A DNA stretch of 40,199 nt, from NCBI GenBank assembly GCA_903855945.1, contig CAIOAK010000059.1:1-40199 (forward strand). Direction: 5' to 3'. Each line of letters opens with the position of its first letter. Within the stretch, counting starts at the first letter, position 1. The notes under the pieces were generated by a model. The model worked only from the letters and a program-made list of their open reading frames with translations, was not told where the DNA came from and did no database searches. The stretch is from an uncultured Anaeromyxobacter sp. Its GTDB lineage: Bacteria > Myxococcota > Myxococcia > Myxococcales > Anaeromyxobacteraceae. Below, in pieces: positions 1 to 8,251 of this stretch. The position numbers and the translations under genes are program-made.

Positions 1-12
1 CGCGGTTCGGTT

Positions 13-564
13 CTACTTCGGGAACACCCGCTCCTGGATCCGGGCCCCGGTCGCCGGGTCGATCCCCTCGAGCTCCGCCCATGCGACGGTGGGGATCGGC
101 CCCAGGCCGTTCTTCGCCTGCACGAAGATCCGGCGAAGGTCTGCCGGGCGACCGTTGATGGTGACCGAGGCGAACGGGCATCCCCCGCGCAGGGAGAGCG
201 TCACGGGCCTGTCCGGCCTGGCCTTCAGGATCACCACGTAGCCTCCTCCCGATCCGGCCGGTCGCACGGAGAAGCCGTAGGCGAGCTGCCTCTCGACCGG
301 CTTCAACTCCTCGCGGCGCCCGTCCTCTGCCAGCATCTGCCACTCCGCCCTGATCGGATCGCGCGTGTCGAGGGTCCCGTCCGGCGCCTGGCGGGCCAGG
401 TAGACCACCTCGTTGGCGTTGGTGTTCCGGGCGATGCGGAAGAGCTCGGGCGGGCACGTCGCCGCGCCTCCCGCCGAGGCGGCGAGCGCCAGGACCATCG
501 CGAGGAGCATCACCTGGACGATCGGTCCGCCACGTGGTTTCCACCAGCGGTATATTGGGTGCAC
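13..564 (-). CDS. Secreted DUF4833 domain protein
   Basis: The 183-residue frame opens with a GTG at 564, but the ATG at 510 is the likelier start: it leaves a compact signal peptide (VMLLAMVLALAASAGGA) and clears the divergent promoter at 551-556. The mature part begins with FRIARNTNANEVVYLA, followed by a dG-x-LD-x-x-P-I segment, a W and an AYGF motif, which matches the DUF4833 family of secreted proteins of unknown function. One cysteine lies at the mature N-terminus (ATCPPELF) and another in GGCPFAS, so a disulphide is possible. The gene faces away from the S1/P1-PLC-like gene and shares its intergenic region. The family call is from motif memory; the cellular role is not known. Confidence 0.75.
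   Translation of the reverse strand: MHPIYRWWKPRGGPIVQVMLLAMVLALAASAGGAATCPPELFRIARNTNANEVVYLARQAPDGTLDTRDPIRAEWQMLAEDGRREELKPVERQLAYGFSVRPAGSGGGYVVILKARPDRPVTLSLRGGCPFASVTINGRPADLRRIFVQAKNGLGPIPTVAWAELEGIDPATGARIQERVFPK
551..556 (+). promoter_or_regulatory. Probable -10 box (TATATT) between divergent genes
   Basis: TATATT stands out in GC-rich DNA and is A/T on both strands, so it could serve either direction. If it is a -10, it lies inside the longest open frames of both flanking genes, which argues that the true start codons are downstream of it in each direction (510 on the minus strand, about 588 on the plus strand). No good -35 hexamer is visible. Confidence 0.4.
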
Positions 565-587
565 CGGTCATCCGTGGAGGTAGGGAT

Positions 588-2495
588 ATCTCGAACCGTC
601 TGTCGCTGACGTTGCTGCTCCTCCTCACGCCCGCCGCCGCGAAGGGCTGGATCTACCCGGAGCATCGGGACATCACGACGGAGGCCATCTCCCGGCTCTC
701 TCCCGCCGACCGCGCGACGCTCGAGGCGCTCTGGCGCGATGCCCGGTCCGGGTACGCGGCGAAGCTCTGCGAGCCGCTCTCGGCCGGCGACCAGGGGCTC
801 ACGCCCGCGTGCATCGACTTCGCCGCCTTCCCGGCCTTCTCGGGAGACCACTCCTGCAGCCCGAAGGAGGTGCTCGAGGTGATCCTCCCGGGCGACTGGA
901 TCCTGGACGTCGCCCGGGTCAGCGCCGAGACGAAGGAGGCGCTCGCCGGCACCTCCTCCCGCAAGCAGAGGAAGAACGCCGCGGCGACCAACGACCTGAA
1001 CCTCGAGGTCGTGGATCCGCAGTACGCCACCCGCGCGGGCGCCAACCACGCCCACTTCCTGCTCCCCCGGACGAGCGATGACCTGCGCGCCTACGTCGTC
1101 GCCTCCATGTCCGAGGGTGCGCCGCTCAACGCACTCGGTCTCCACGTGCAGTACCACGTCGCCGCGATGGGCCTGGCGCAGCGGCTCGCCTCGGGGGCGA
1201 TCCCTCCCTCCGAGCGGGCCGCCGCCGCCCGCGACATCGTCGCGCTGGAGGGGTTCGCCCTCCACTGGCTCGAGGACATCTACGCCTCCGGGCACGACGT
1301 GGGGACCTGGGGCAGCGATGCCTGGCGCAAGGGAACGCACGACTACTACGACGAGTTCGGCATCGACACCGTTGACTGGCGCGGTCGGACCGTGGTGGCG
1401 TTCGGCGACGCCCACATGTCCCCCGCGGATCTGCAGCGCGCCTCCACGGCGGTCGCGGACAGCTTGCGGCAGCTCGCCGGCGCCCTGCGCGCGGGGGACG
1501 AGCTGGGGAAGCTGTCCGAGGCATGGGGTCCAGGGCCCGTCGCCATCCGCGCCTTCGACTCCTGCAAGGAGACGGGCCAGCCCAGGCCGGGTGGATGGAA
1601 CGTGGCGGCTCCCCTCGCCGAACAGGTCGAGCGGATGCCCCGCCCGTCCATGGGGCCGGGGCAGGTGCACCTGCCCCGCTACCGCGACGAGCTCGGTCCC
1701 TTCCTGGGCGCATACGGGGCGCTGTCCGGCGGGGTCGGCTGGGGACCGGGACCGAGCGCCGTCTTCGCGGGAAACCTCGGCGCCGGGTTCCGGATCGGGT
1801 ACGGCGCGGACAGCCTGACCGGTTCCATCGGCACGGGAATCCTCTTCCTCGAGGCGGGCATCGAGGCCGACACGTCCGAGCGGGCCGGATGCGGAGGCAT
1901 GGCGGGCTGCGAGACGGCGGGAACCGCCGCCCTCTTTCCCCAGGTGCCGGCCCGGATCGGAATGAGCTTCGGGATGCGACTCCCCTTCTGGATCATCCCC
2001 GGCGACATGCTCCTCCTCGGGCCGGTGCTGGCGCTCGCCGCACCGTCGGCGTTGAACCGGGTCGTGGTCGAGGCTGCGAGCGGCGGGCTCATCCCGCTCG
2101 AGCGGAGCTTCGAGACGGGAGCGGGGGTCTTCCAGATCGTGGCCGGGCGTGAAGCCCGCGCCGTGCTCTTCGGCTACGTCGAGGATCTGATGGGCGTCGT
2201 TCCCGTGGGGGTCCTGCCCGACGGGACGCCCCAGTACGGAGCGGTGAAATTCAAGTCGGTGCAGCTCCAGTTCCCGGTGCTCGAGTGGACCCCGTTCCGG
2301 AGCTTCGCCACGCAGCTCACGTTCGCGGCGCAGATCCAGCTCGGGTTCTCGGTGGGCATCCCGACCTCCACCCAGGTGATGTATCCGGCGGGGGGCACAT
2401 TCACGTCGTCGCCCGGCTGGTCGGTCTGGTTGCGCGGCGTGTTCGACGGGCGCTACTTCTTCGGCTCCCGGGAGGATCTGCAGAGCGCCGAGTGA
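588..2495 (+). CDS. Secreted zinc-dependent S1/P1 nuclease or phospholipase C-like protein
   Basis: The frame is open from a GTG at 534 (653 aa; residue numbers below count from there). A GGAGG at 576-580 sits 7 nt before an ATC at 588. Starting there gives (M)SNRLSLTLLLLLTPAAAKG, an ideal signal peptide that would leave Trp39 as the mature N-terminus. TTG 555 is the conventional alternative. W39 and H44 have the W1/H6 spacing of P1 nuclease; H244-x3-D248-x5-H254 matches H116/D120/H126 of P1 and H126/D130/H136 of clostridial PLC; H269-x3-D273 matches H149/D153. H172/H174 with D161 may be the remaining pair. The last 280 or so residues are Gly/aromatic-rich and look beta-stranded, perhaps a barrel or carbohydrate/lipid-binding fold. 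Substrate (nucleic acid or phospholipid) cannot be told. It converges with the phosphoesterase gene with a 2-bp gap. Confidence 0.7.
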   Translation: MSNRLSLTLLLLLTPAAAKGWIYPEHRDITTEAISRLSPADRATLEALWRDARSGYAAKLCEPLSAGDQGLTPACIDFAAFPAFSGDHSCSPKEVLEVILPGDWILDVARVSAETKEALAGTSSRKQRKNAAATNDLNLEVVDPQYATRAGANHAHFLLPRTSDDLRAYVVASMSEGAPLNALGLHVQYHVAAMGLAQRLASGAIPPSERAAAARDIVALEGFALHWLEDIYASGHDVGTWGSDAWRKGTHDYYDEFGIDTVDWRGRTVVAFGDAHMSPADLQRASTAVADSLRQLAGALRAGDELGKLSEAWGPGPVAIRAFDSCKETGQPRPGGWNVAAPLAEQVERMPRPSMGPGQVHLPRYRDELGPFLGAYGALSGGVGWGPGPSAVFAGNLGAGFRIGYGADSLTGSIGTGILFLEAGIEADTSERAGCGGMAGCETAGTAALFPQVPARIGMSFGMRLPFWIIPGDMLLLGPVLALAAPSALNRVVVEAASGGLIPLERSFETGAGVFQIVAGREARAVLFGYVEDLMGVVPVGVLPDGTPQYGAVKFKSVQLQFPVLEWTPFRSFATQLTFAAQIQLGFSVGIPTSTQVMYPAGGTFTSSPGWSVWLRGVFDGRYFFGSREDLQSAE

Positions 2496-2497
2496 TT

Positions 2498-3673
2498 TCA
2501 TCGGCCGGGGCGCGACGCCGGCAGCTCCACCCGGAACGAGTCGATCGGGCTCAGGGGATCCTTCCACGCCTCGCCCGGCACGCGCACCGGGATGGCCCGC
2601 CCGGAGACGCCCTCGGGGCCGAGGTCGAGCAGCACGAAGTTCCTCACCCCCTCGACGAAGACGGCCGAGCCGGCCACCCGCTTGTCGGCCTCATGGAAGA
2701 ATCGGCCGCCCGATCCTCCGCTCACCACGAAGTCGACGGGACGCCCCTGGAACCCCGGCCGGACGATCCGCTCGTACGCGTGGATGTGGCCCGAGAGGAC
2801 GAGCGCAACCGGGTGGCGGTCGAGGATCTGCTCCACCACGAGCCGCTTCACCCAGGGAACGCCCCCCTCCTCCTTGCCCGACGAGAAGGGGGGCATGTGG
2901 AGCAGCACGATGGAGCGGAGCCCGCGCCGGTCGGCGTCGGAGAGCCGCTCCTCCAGCCAGGTGAGCTGCGGGCCCCCCTTCGGCATGGGATCGGTGTCTC
3001 CCAGCAGGTCGTCGCCGGTGTCGAGCACGAGGAAGCGCCAGCCTCCGAGGTCCACCTCGTACCAGAACTGGTCGGCCGGGAGCTCCGGCCCGCCGGGTGG
3101 CGAGAGGACCTTCGCGAACTGCTCCCGGTCCACCTGGTGGTAGGTGTCGTGGTTGCCCCGGGCCGCCAGCACCGGGACCCCGGCCGCGCGGAGGGGCGCG
3201 GTCTCGGAGAGCCAGCCGTTCAGGTCGGGGAGCGGGCGGGGCGGCGCGACGGCGCCGAGCAGGGTCTCGTGGATCGCGGCCGGGAAGGGGATGATGCTGA
3301 AGAGGGAGACCCACGCGTAGCCGCGCACGTACTGGGGCCAGAGCGGGACGAGGTACTGCCAGCCTCCCCAGTCGGGCATGTGCCCCGCGGGGAGGTGGTC
3401 GATGGCGTCGCCCGCGAAGAGGACCAGGTCGGGCTTCTGGGCCAGGATGCCGGCGATCACGGCGTCGTGGACCGGCGAGTTCCCCTGCGAGTCGCCGTAG
3501 ACCGCCACCCGCAGCCGCTCCGGCGGTGCGACCGGGAGCGGAGCGCTGCCGCGGCCGGTGGCCGGGTCGAGCAGGTCGGGACGGACCGCCGCGTGGGACA
3601 TGGGACCGCAGGCGGCCGCGAGGAGCAGCAGGGCGGCGGCGCATGCGGGGCGAAGGGGCATTCGAGCGTTCAC
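2498..3673 (-). CDS. Metallophosphoesterase lipoprotein
   Basis: A 391-residue calcineurin-like phosphoesterase. A lipobox LAAAC ends at Cys22, so the protein should be lipid-anchored on the periplasmic side. The metal-ligand motifs come in family order: GDSQGN, AGDAIDH, RGNHDTYH, LLHMPP and SGHIHAYER, giving the two-metal site for phosphoester hydrolysis. The substrate is not evident. The start is a GTG at 3673, two bases after the stop of the acetyltransferase gene, with an in-frame ATG at 3661 as the alternative; either way it is the last gene of a tight S46 peptidase-GNAT-phosphoesterase run. It ends 2 bp from the convergent S1/P1-like gene without a visible terminator. Confidence 0.88.
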   Translation of the reverse strand: MNARMPLRPACAAALLLLAAACGPMSHAAVRPDLLDPATGRGSAPLPVAPPERLRVAVYGDSQGNSPVHDAVIAGILAQKPDLVLFAGDAIDHLPAGHMPDWGGWQYLVPLWPQYVRGYAWVSLFSIIPFPAAIHETLLGAVAPPRPLPDLNGWLSETAPLRAAGVPVLAARGNHDTYHQVDREQFAKVLSPPGGPELPADQFWYEVDLGGWRFLVLDTGDDLLGDTDPMPKGGPQLTWLEERLSDADRRGLRSIVLLHMPPFSSGKEEGGVPWVKRLVVEQILDRHPVALVLSGHIHAYERIVRPGFQGRPVDFVVSGGSGGRFFHEADKRVAGSAVFVEGVRNFVLLDLGPEGVSGRAIPVRVPGEAWKDPLSPIDSFRVELPASRPGR

Positions 3674-3675
3674 TC

Positions 3676-4455
3676 TCAGTGTACCAGGATCGCCTTGGGA
3701 TAGGCCACCCGGAAGCCGCAGCCCTCGAGGGTGCGCTGGGAGGCCGTGCCGGGTTCGGTGGCCGAGGCGGCGAGGTCGCAGCCCACCGAGGCGGCCCAGG
3801 AGAGCCGGGCCCGGACGAGCGCGCCCTGGAGCCCGCGACCCCGGTGGCCGGGGAGGATGCCGGCCCCGGAGAGCCAGGCGACGCCCTCCTCCGCCGACGA
3901 GAGGGCGACGCCGGCCGGTGCGCCGCCGTCGAGGAGCAGCCAGGGGACGTTTCCCTCCGCGCGGGCCATGCAGCGGAGCGCCTCCCTCTGCTCGTCCGAC
4001 CGGGTCGCCTCACCCAGGAAGGAACGGGAGAAGACCTCCACCCAGCTCACCTCGTCCGGGCCGGAGGCGATGCGGACGTCGGCCTCGGCCGGGAAGGCAT
4101 CGGGTGGCCGGACCCACACCTGGAGGAAGCGCTCCAGCTGGAAGCCGCGCCGGCCGAGCTCCTCCGCGAGGGAGGGATCGGTCCAGGGGGAGAGCTCGAT
4201 CCGCACCGGTCCCCCACCCAGCCCCAGGTGGGCTTCGATGCGGTCCACGTCCCCGTCGGTCACGGGGACGCCGAGCCCGACCCCGACGGCCGCGGAGAAG
4301 GGGGAGCGGGGCCCGTGGCACACCGAGAGTCCGCCTGCCACCTCGATGGCAGGGGCGCCGGTCCCCCTCGCGGCGCGGGCGCGCTCCAGCTGCTTCCCGA
4401 ACGCCCGCTCGACCCGACGGGCCAGGACGATCGCGGCCTCCGGGGAGGGCGCCAC
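3676..4455 (-). CDS. GNAT family N-acetyltransferase
   Basis: 259 residues with a C-terminal GNAT fold: an acidic/hydrophobic strand (VAWLSGAGILPGHRG), then the acetyl-CoA loop HRGRGLQGALV at about residues 198-212, and the closing strand ATEPGTASQRTLEGCGFRVAYPK, where N/S-x3-L-E-x-x-G-F is typical. The N-terminal half is less conserved and may be a degenerate second GNAT domain. It starts with GTG 13 bp after the S46 peptidase and runs into the phosphoesterase gene with a 2-bp gap, so it is translated from the same mRNA. Acceptor substrate unknown; the neighbours do not define one. Confidence 0.85.
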   Translation of the reverse strand: MAPSPEAAIVLARRVERAFGKQLERARAARGTGAPAIEVAGGLSVCHGPRSPFSAAVGVGLGVPVTDGDVDRIEAHLGLGGGPVRIELSPWTDPSLAEELGRRGFQLERFLQVWVRPPDAFPAEADVRIASGPDEVSWVEVFSRSFLGEATRSDEQREALRCMARAEGNVPWLLLDGGAPAGVALSSAEEGVAWLSGAGILPGHRGRGLQGALVRARLSWAASVGCDLAASATEPGTASQRTLEGCGFRVAYPKAILVH

Positions 4456-4468
4456 GCGCGGGTCCTGG

Positions 4469-6655
4469 CTAGGGCTTGACGCCCAGCTCCTGGAGGACCC
4501 GGGTCGCCCCGGAGATCTGGCTCGTCACCCACAGGACGTAGCGGATGTCGACCTGGATGGACCGGGTGTTGACCGGGTCGAAGAGCAGGTCGGAGGCGAT
4601 GGTCTCGTAGGTGCCGTCGAAGAGCAGCCCCACGAGCTTTCCCTTGGCGTTCAGGACCGCCGAGCCGGAGTTGCCGCCGGTGGTGTCCACGTCCGACAGG
4701 AAGTCCACCGGGACGTCGCGGAGCTTCGGGTCCACGAAGGGCCCCTTGCCGGTGGCGAGCACCTTGGCGGCCGCGTCGAGCAGCGCCTGCGGGGCGTCGA
4801 ACTCGGGGTCACCCTTCTTCGCCTTGGCCACCACGCCCTGGAGGGTGGTCTGGGGCAGGTAGAACACGCCGTCCTGGGGCGAGACCCCCTTCACGGTGCC
4901 GAAGGTCACACGGAGCGTGGAGTTGGCGTCGGGCGCCACGAGGCCACCGGCCTTCTCCAGCATGGCCTGCATGTAGACCGGGCCGAGGCGCGACATCGCG
5001 CCGGAGCGGGCCTTGGCCGCCTCGCGCACCTGCTTGTCGAGCGGCGCGAGCGCTGCGGCCAGGTCGAGGAAGGGGTCCTTCGCGGCGAGAACCTCGTCGG
5101 GGGTCGCGTCGAAGAGCGCCAGCCGGGACTTCGCGTCGGCGAGCTTCGAGGGGCTTCCGTAGAGGGTGGCGAGCCAGGCGTCCACCTTGACCTTGGCCTC
5201 CGCCTCGGAGAGCGCCGCGGTCAGCCCCACGATGGCGTCGAGCGCCTCGATGCGCTGCGACGCCGGGAGGGCCGCTGCCTCGAGCAGCGCGTAGCGGAGG
5301 AGCGCCCGGTCGGCGCCCAGGTCGAGCGTGCGCTGCATCCGCTCCATGCCCTCCCGCTGCTGCTCCCAGTTGCGCTGCTGGAACTCGGGCTCCCGCTCGG
5401 CGTCGGCCTTCCGCTTCTCGTCGGCGTGGCGCCGGAGCGAGCGGGCCGAGGAGAGGAGGGAGGAGTTGAAGTAGAGCGCCTGCAGCGTGGCGTCCCGCTC
5501 CCGCAGGGTCTCCCGCCTGGCCTGAAGGTCCTCGAGCGCGGTGACGACCCCGCCGTACTTCTTCTTCCGGGAGGAATCGGCGTCGATCCAGGCGAGGAAC
5601 TCGGCCTCGGCGGCAGCCTTCTTCTCGAGCAGCTTGCCCTTCTTCGCGCCCTCGAGGACGCCCTGACGATTCTTCATGCTGTTGGCCATCCCGCGGACGC
5701 GGAGGGCCACCTTGATCTCGGTCTCCTTCGAGCCCTTGGAGAGCTCGGCCAGGATGGCGAGCATGTCGCCGTAGCGCTTCACGACGCGCGGGTAGTCCCA
5801 CTCCAGCGTCTCCCGCATGGCGCGGGCGGTGACGTGCCGGGCGGTGCGCCCCGGGTAACCGGCCACCACCACCACGTCGCCGGGGCTCGCGCCCGCGGTG
5901 TCCACCGTCAGGTAGTGCCTGGGCTGGAAGGGGACGTTCGACTTGTCGAACGCGGCGGGCTTGCCGTTCTTGCCCACGTAGGCCCGGTAGAAGGCGAAGT
6001 CGCCGGTGTGGCGGGGCCAGCGCCAGTTGTCGGTCTCGCCGCCGTAGTTGCCGATCGACGAGGGGGGGGCGTAGACGAGCCGCACGTCCTTCAGCTCGAC
6101 CTGCGCGATCTCGAACCACTTCAGCCCCTCGAAGAACGAGGCCACCCGGCAGCGCAGCCCGTCCTTCTCGCAGGCGGCCGTGAGCTCCTTGGCCTTCTTC
6201 TCGATGACGAGCTGGCGCTGCGTGTCGTCGAGGGCGGCGTCGAGCTTGCCCACCATCTCCTTCGTCACCTCGCGGACCGCCACGGTGACGAGCACGCGGG
6301 AGCCGGGGCCGGCCCAGGCCTCGTCGGCCAGCGTCGGCGCGAGGAAGCCCTCCTTCACCGTGTTCTTCGCCGGGGTGGCGTTGTACTGGAGCGCCCCGGT
6401 GACGCAGTGGTGGTTCGTGATGATGAGGCCGTCGGGGGAGACGAAGGAGGCGCTGCAGCCGCCCAGCGAAACCACCGCTCCCATGGGCATGCCGGTGAGA
6501 TCGGCGAAGGCCTTGGGATTGCCCTGGAACCCGAGCTTCTTCAGCCGGGGCGCGAGGTCGACCATCTGCTGCGGCATCCACATGCCGCCATCGGCCGGGA
6601 CGACCGAGGGGGCGAGGGCGAGGACGAGGAGCGCGAACGAGGTGGTTCTTCTCAC
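4469..6655 (-). CDS. S46 family dipeptidyl-peptidase (DPP7-type)
   Basis: A 728-residue serine exopeptidase that would remove N-terminal dipeptides in the periplasm. The GTG at 6655 follows a GGAGG by 5 nt and opens a signal peptide (VRRTTSFALLVLALAPSVVPA); the frame stays open further upstream, but that part reads as non-coding. The mature N-terminus begins GGMWMPQQM, as in family members. The triad is visible: His83 in TNHHC, Asp219 in RHTGDF (136 residues later, the same gap as in Porphyromonas DPP7) and Ser663 in GGNSGS. Eighteen residues after the serine lies Gly681 (LLFDG), where DPP11 carries the Arg that selects acidic P1 residues, so DPP7-like specificity for hydrophobic P1 is expected. 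Length agrees with the family (about 710-720). First gene of the S46-GNAT-phosphoesterase run. Confidence 0.92.
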   Translation of the reverse strand: MRRTTSFALLVLALAPSVVPADGGMWMPQQMVDLAPRLKKLGFQGNPKAFADLTGMPMGAVVSLGGCSASFVSPDGLIITNHHCVTGALQYNATPAKNTVKEGFLAPTLADEAWAGPGSRVLVTVAVREVTKEMVGKLDAALDDTQRQLVIEKKAKELTAACEKDGLRCRVASFFEGLKWFEIAQVELKDVRLVYAPPSSIGNYGGETDNWRWPRHTGDFAFYRAYVGKNGKPAAFDKSNVPFQPRHYLTVDTAGASPGDVVVVAGYPGRTARHVTARAMRETLEWDYPRVVKRYGDMLAILAELSKGSKETEIKVALRVRGMANSMKNRQGVLEGAKKGKLLEKKAAAEAEFLAWIDADSSRKKKYGGVVTALEDLQARRETLRERDATLQALYFNSSLLSSARSLRRHADEKRKADAEREPEFQQRNWEQQREGMERMQRTLDLGADRALLRYALLEAAALPASQRIEALDAIVGLTAALSEAEAKVKVDAWLATLYGSPSKLADAKSRLALFDATPDEVLAAKDPFLDLAAALAPLDKQVREAAKARSGAMSRLGPVYMQAMLEKAGGLVAPDANSTLRVTFGTVKGVSPQDGVFYLPQTTLQGVVAKAKKGDPEFDAPQALLDAAAKVLATGKGPFVDPKLRDVPVDFLSDVDTTGGNSGSAVLNAKGKLVGLLFDGTYETIASDLLFDPVNTRSIQVDIRYVLWVTSQISGATRVLQELGVKP

Positions 6656-6716
6656 GGTGACCTCCGGACGGCGAGCGAGGCCCCGTACAAAGCACGAATC
6701 CCTGCGAAAGGGGAGG

Positions 6717-7289
6717 TCAATTGGCGGGGGCGCGCGCCGCCGCCGCCAGGTCGGCCGCCAGCGCCGAGAGCCCCTTTCCGAGGGCCGCCACCGAGGCCGG
6801 AACGTCACCGGCGGGGCCCCGTTCCCGCAGCCGGGTCTCGCCGTCGATCGGGCGGCCGCCGCGCGGCGTGACCCTCCATCGGGCGATGACGGTCGCCCCT
6901 CCCGACGCCTCTGCCTCGAAGCGGATGAGCTCCACCGAGGCGGACACCTCCGGGGGCGAGCCGAGCGGCCACGGCCAGCGGACGACTTCCCGGGCCGGTA
7001 TCCGGGCGCGGAGCTGCTCCGAGAGGGCGCGGGCGACGAGTTCGTCGAGCGGGGCGGCCCAGCGGTCGCCCGTGGCGTAGGCCACCTGCTCGGGCCCGAC
7101 CCGGGTGGCCACCTCCGGCCGCGACAGGTAGGGCGGAAGGGTCAGGGGGCCGAGCCCCAGGGCGGGGATGGCGGCGGCGGCCGACGGCGTCCCGTCCACG
7201 GGGAGGGTGAAGTAGCGCGACGTGTCGGTTCGCGGCCCGAAGCAGCCGGGCAGGAGGGCGAGCGCGACGACCAGGGCGAGTGTCCTCAT
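6717..7289 (-). CDS. PqiC-like ABC transport auxiliary lipoprotein
   Basis: 190 residues with lipobox LPGC (Cys16). RYFTLP near the mature N-terminus, then GLGPLTLPPYLSRPEV and the A-x-GDRWAAPLDELVARALSEQL stretch are the hallmarks of the ABC_trans_aux (PqiC/DUF330) family, outer-membrane lipoproteins that work with MCE proteins. It overlaps the end of mlaD by 4 bp (ATGA), so it is translationally coupled and is the last gene of the lipid-transport operon. A 61-bp gap separates it from the S46 peptidase, which may belong to a different transcription unit. Confidence 0.88.
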   Translation of the reverse strand: MRTLALVVALALLPGCFGPRTDTSRYFTLPVDGTPSAAAAIPALGLGPLTLPPYLSRPEVATRVGPEQVAYATGDRWAAPLDELVARALSEQLRARIPAREVVRWPWPLGSPPEVSASVELIRFEAEASGGATVIARWRVTPRGGRPIDGETRLRERGPAGDVPASVAALGKGLSALAADLAAAARAPAN

Positions 7290-8242
7290 GGCTTCCCCTC
7301 CGGGCGGCCGCGCACGATCTGGCTGGGATCCCGCTCCAGGCTGTCGGCCAGCACCCGGAGCGAGCGGGCCGCCTGCCCCACCTCGCGCAGCGTCTGTTCC
7401 AGTTGCGCCGGTACCGGAGCGCCGGGCGCGATGGAGAGCTTCACCTCCCGGAGCGTGCCGTCGAGCTGATCGAGCGCGGTGGCGAGCCGCTGCATGGCCC
7501 CCCGGGCGTCGCCGGCCACGCCGGGCAGCTCCTTCTCGAGCGACCGGGCCGCGTCGCGGATGGCGACGAGCGCCCGGTCCATGCTGGCGATCGTCCGCGG
7601 GAGCTCCTTCCCCGCCTGGTCGATCCGACCGGAGGCCTGGCTCACCCCGCGGGCCGCGGCGCGGAAATCCGCGATCAACCCCTCGAGATCGAGCGCCTGG
7701 AGCTTGCCGAGCACCCGGGCCGCGTCCGACTGGAGGGCCTGGAGCCCGGGCTCGACCTGGACCGGGATCACGGGGTACGGGAGCGGGAAGGGGGGCGGCT
7801 CGGGCGGTCGGGCGTCGGCGATGATGTCGAGGTCCACGTACCGCCGCCCGGAGAGGAAGCTCTCGAGCTCCAGCCGGGCGCGCAGGCCGTGGGCGACGAG
7901 CGTCTTCACCACCTCCGGGTCGCCGAGGTCGGTGGTCTCCCCCATCTCCTGGATGCGCGACTGGTTCAGCTCGATCACCACCGGAATGTAGAGCCCCTGC
8001 AGCGGCGCCTCCGGTGAACCGATGGAGAGGTGGATGGAGGCCACCCGCCCCACCGGGACTCCCCGGAACTTCACCGCCGAGTCCCGCTCCAGGCCGGCGA
8101 TCTCCTGCGAGAAGACCACCACGAACCGGACCTTCCGCTGGAAGACCCGGCTCCCGCCGAGCCAGACCGACGCCGCGACACCCAGCGCCACGGCTGCCAG
8201 GACGAAGGCGCCGACCCGTCGGGGATTGAACCTGCGCGCCAT
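7286..8242 (-). CDS. mlaD: MlaD-type MCE substrate-binding protein
   Basis: 318 residues: positively charged N-terminus, one membrane helix (about 11-29, VGAFVLAAVALGVAASVWL), then a single MCE domain of about 40-130 with the typical F-x-x-V-x-GL-x-x-x-S-x-V-x-F-RGVPVGRV core, and a long helical tail to the C-terminus that probably forms the hexameric tube or coil. MCE proteins shuttle phospholipids between the inner and outer membranes with an MlaE/MlaF ABC core. It starts 9 bp after mlaF behind GGAGG and its stop overlaps the PqiC-like lipoprotein start. Could equally be named as a generic MlaD/PqiB/Ttg2C family member. Confidence 0.92.
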   Translation of the reverse strand: MARRFNPRRVGAFVLAAVALGVAASVWLGGSRVFQRKVRFVVVFSQEIAGLERDSAVKFRGVPVGRVASIHLSIGSPEAPLQGLYIPVVIELNQSRIQEMGETTDLGDPEVVKTLVAHGLRARLELESFLSGRRYVDLDIIADARPPEPPPFPLPYPVIPVQVEPGLQALQSDAARVLGKLQALDLEGLIADFRAAARGVSQASGRIDQAGKELPRTIASMDRALVAIRDAARSLEKELPGVAGDARGAMQRLATALDQLDGTLREVKLSIAPGAPVPAQLEQTLREVGQAARSLRVLADSLERDPSQIVRGRPEGKP

Positions 8243-8251
8243 GCCGCCTCC

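Noticed and set aside
510-2567. A 685-codon minus-strand frame opposite the S1/P1-PLC-like gene
   Set aside because: Low-complexity basic/Gly-rich translation with no motif; the plus strand has the zinc ligands and a signal peptide.
6656-6808. N-terminal extension of the S46 peptidase
   Set aside because: Arg/Trp/Pro-rich and without a ribosome site; the GTG at 6655 follows GGAGG and begins a signal peptide.
3731-6871. A 1046-codon plus-strand frame over the S46 peptidase and GNAT genes
   Set aside because: Antisense shadow; the minus-strand genes have full catalytic motifs and ribosome sites.
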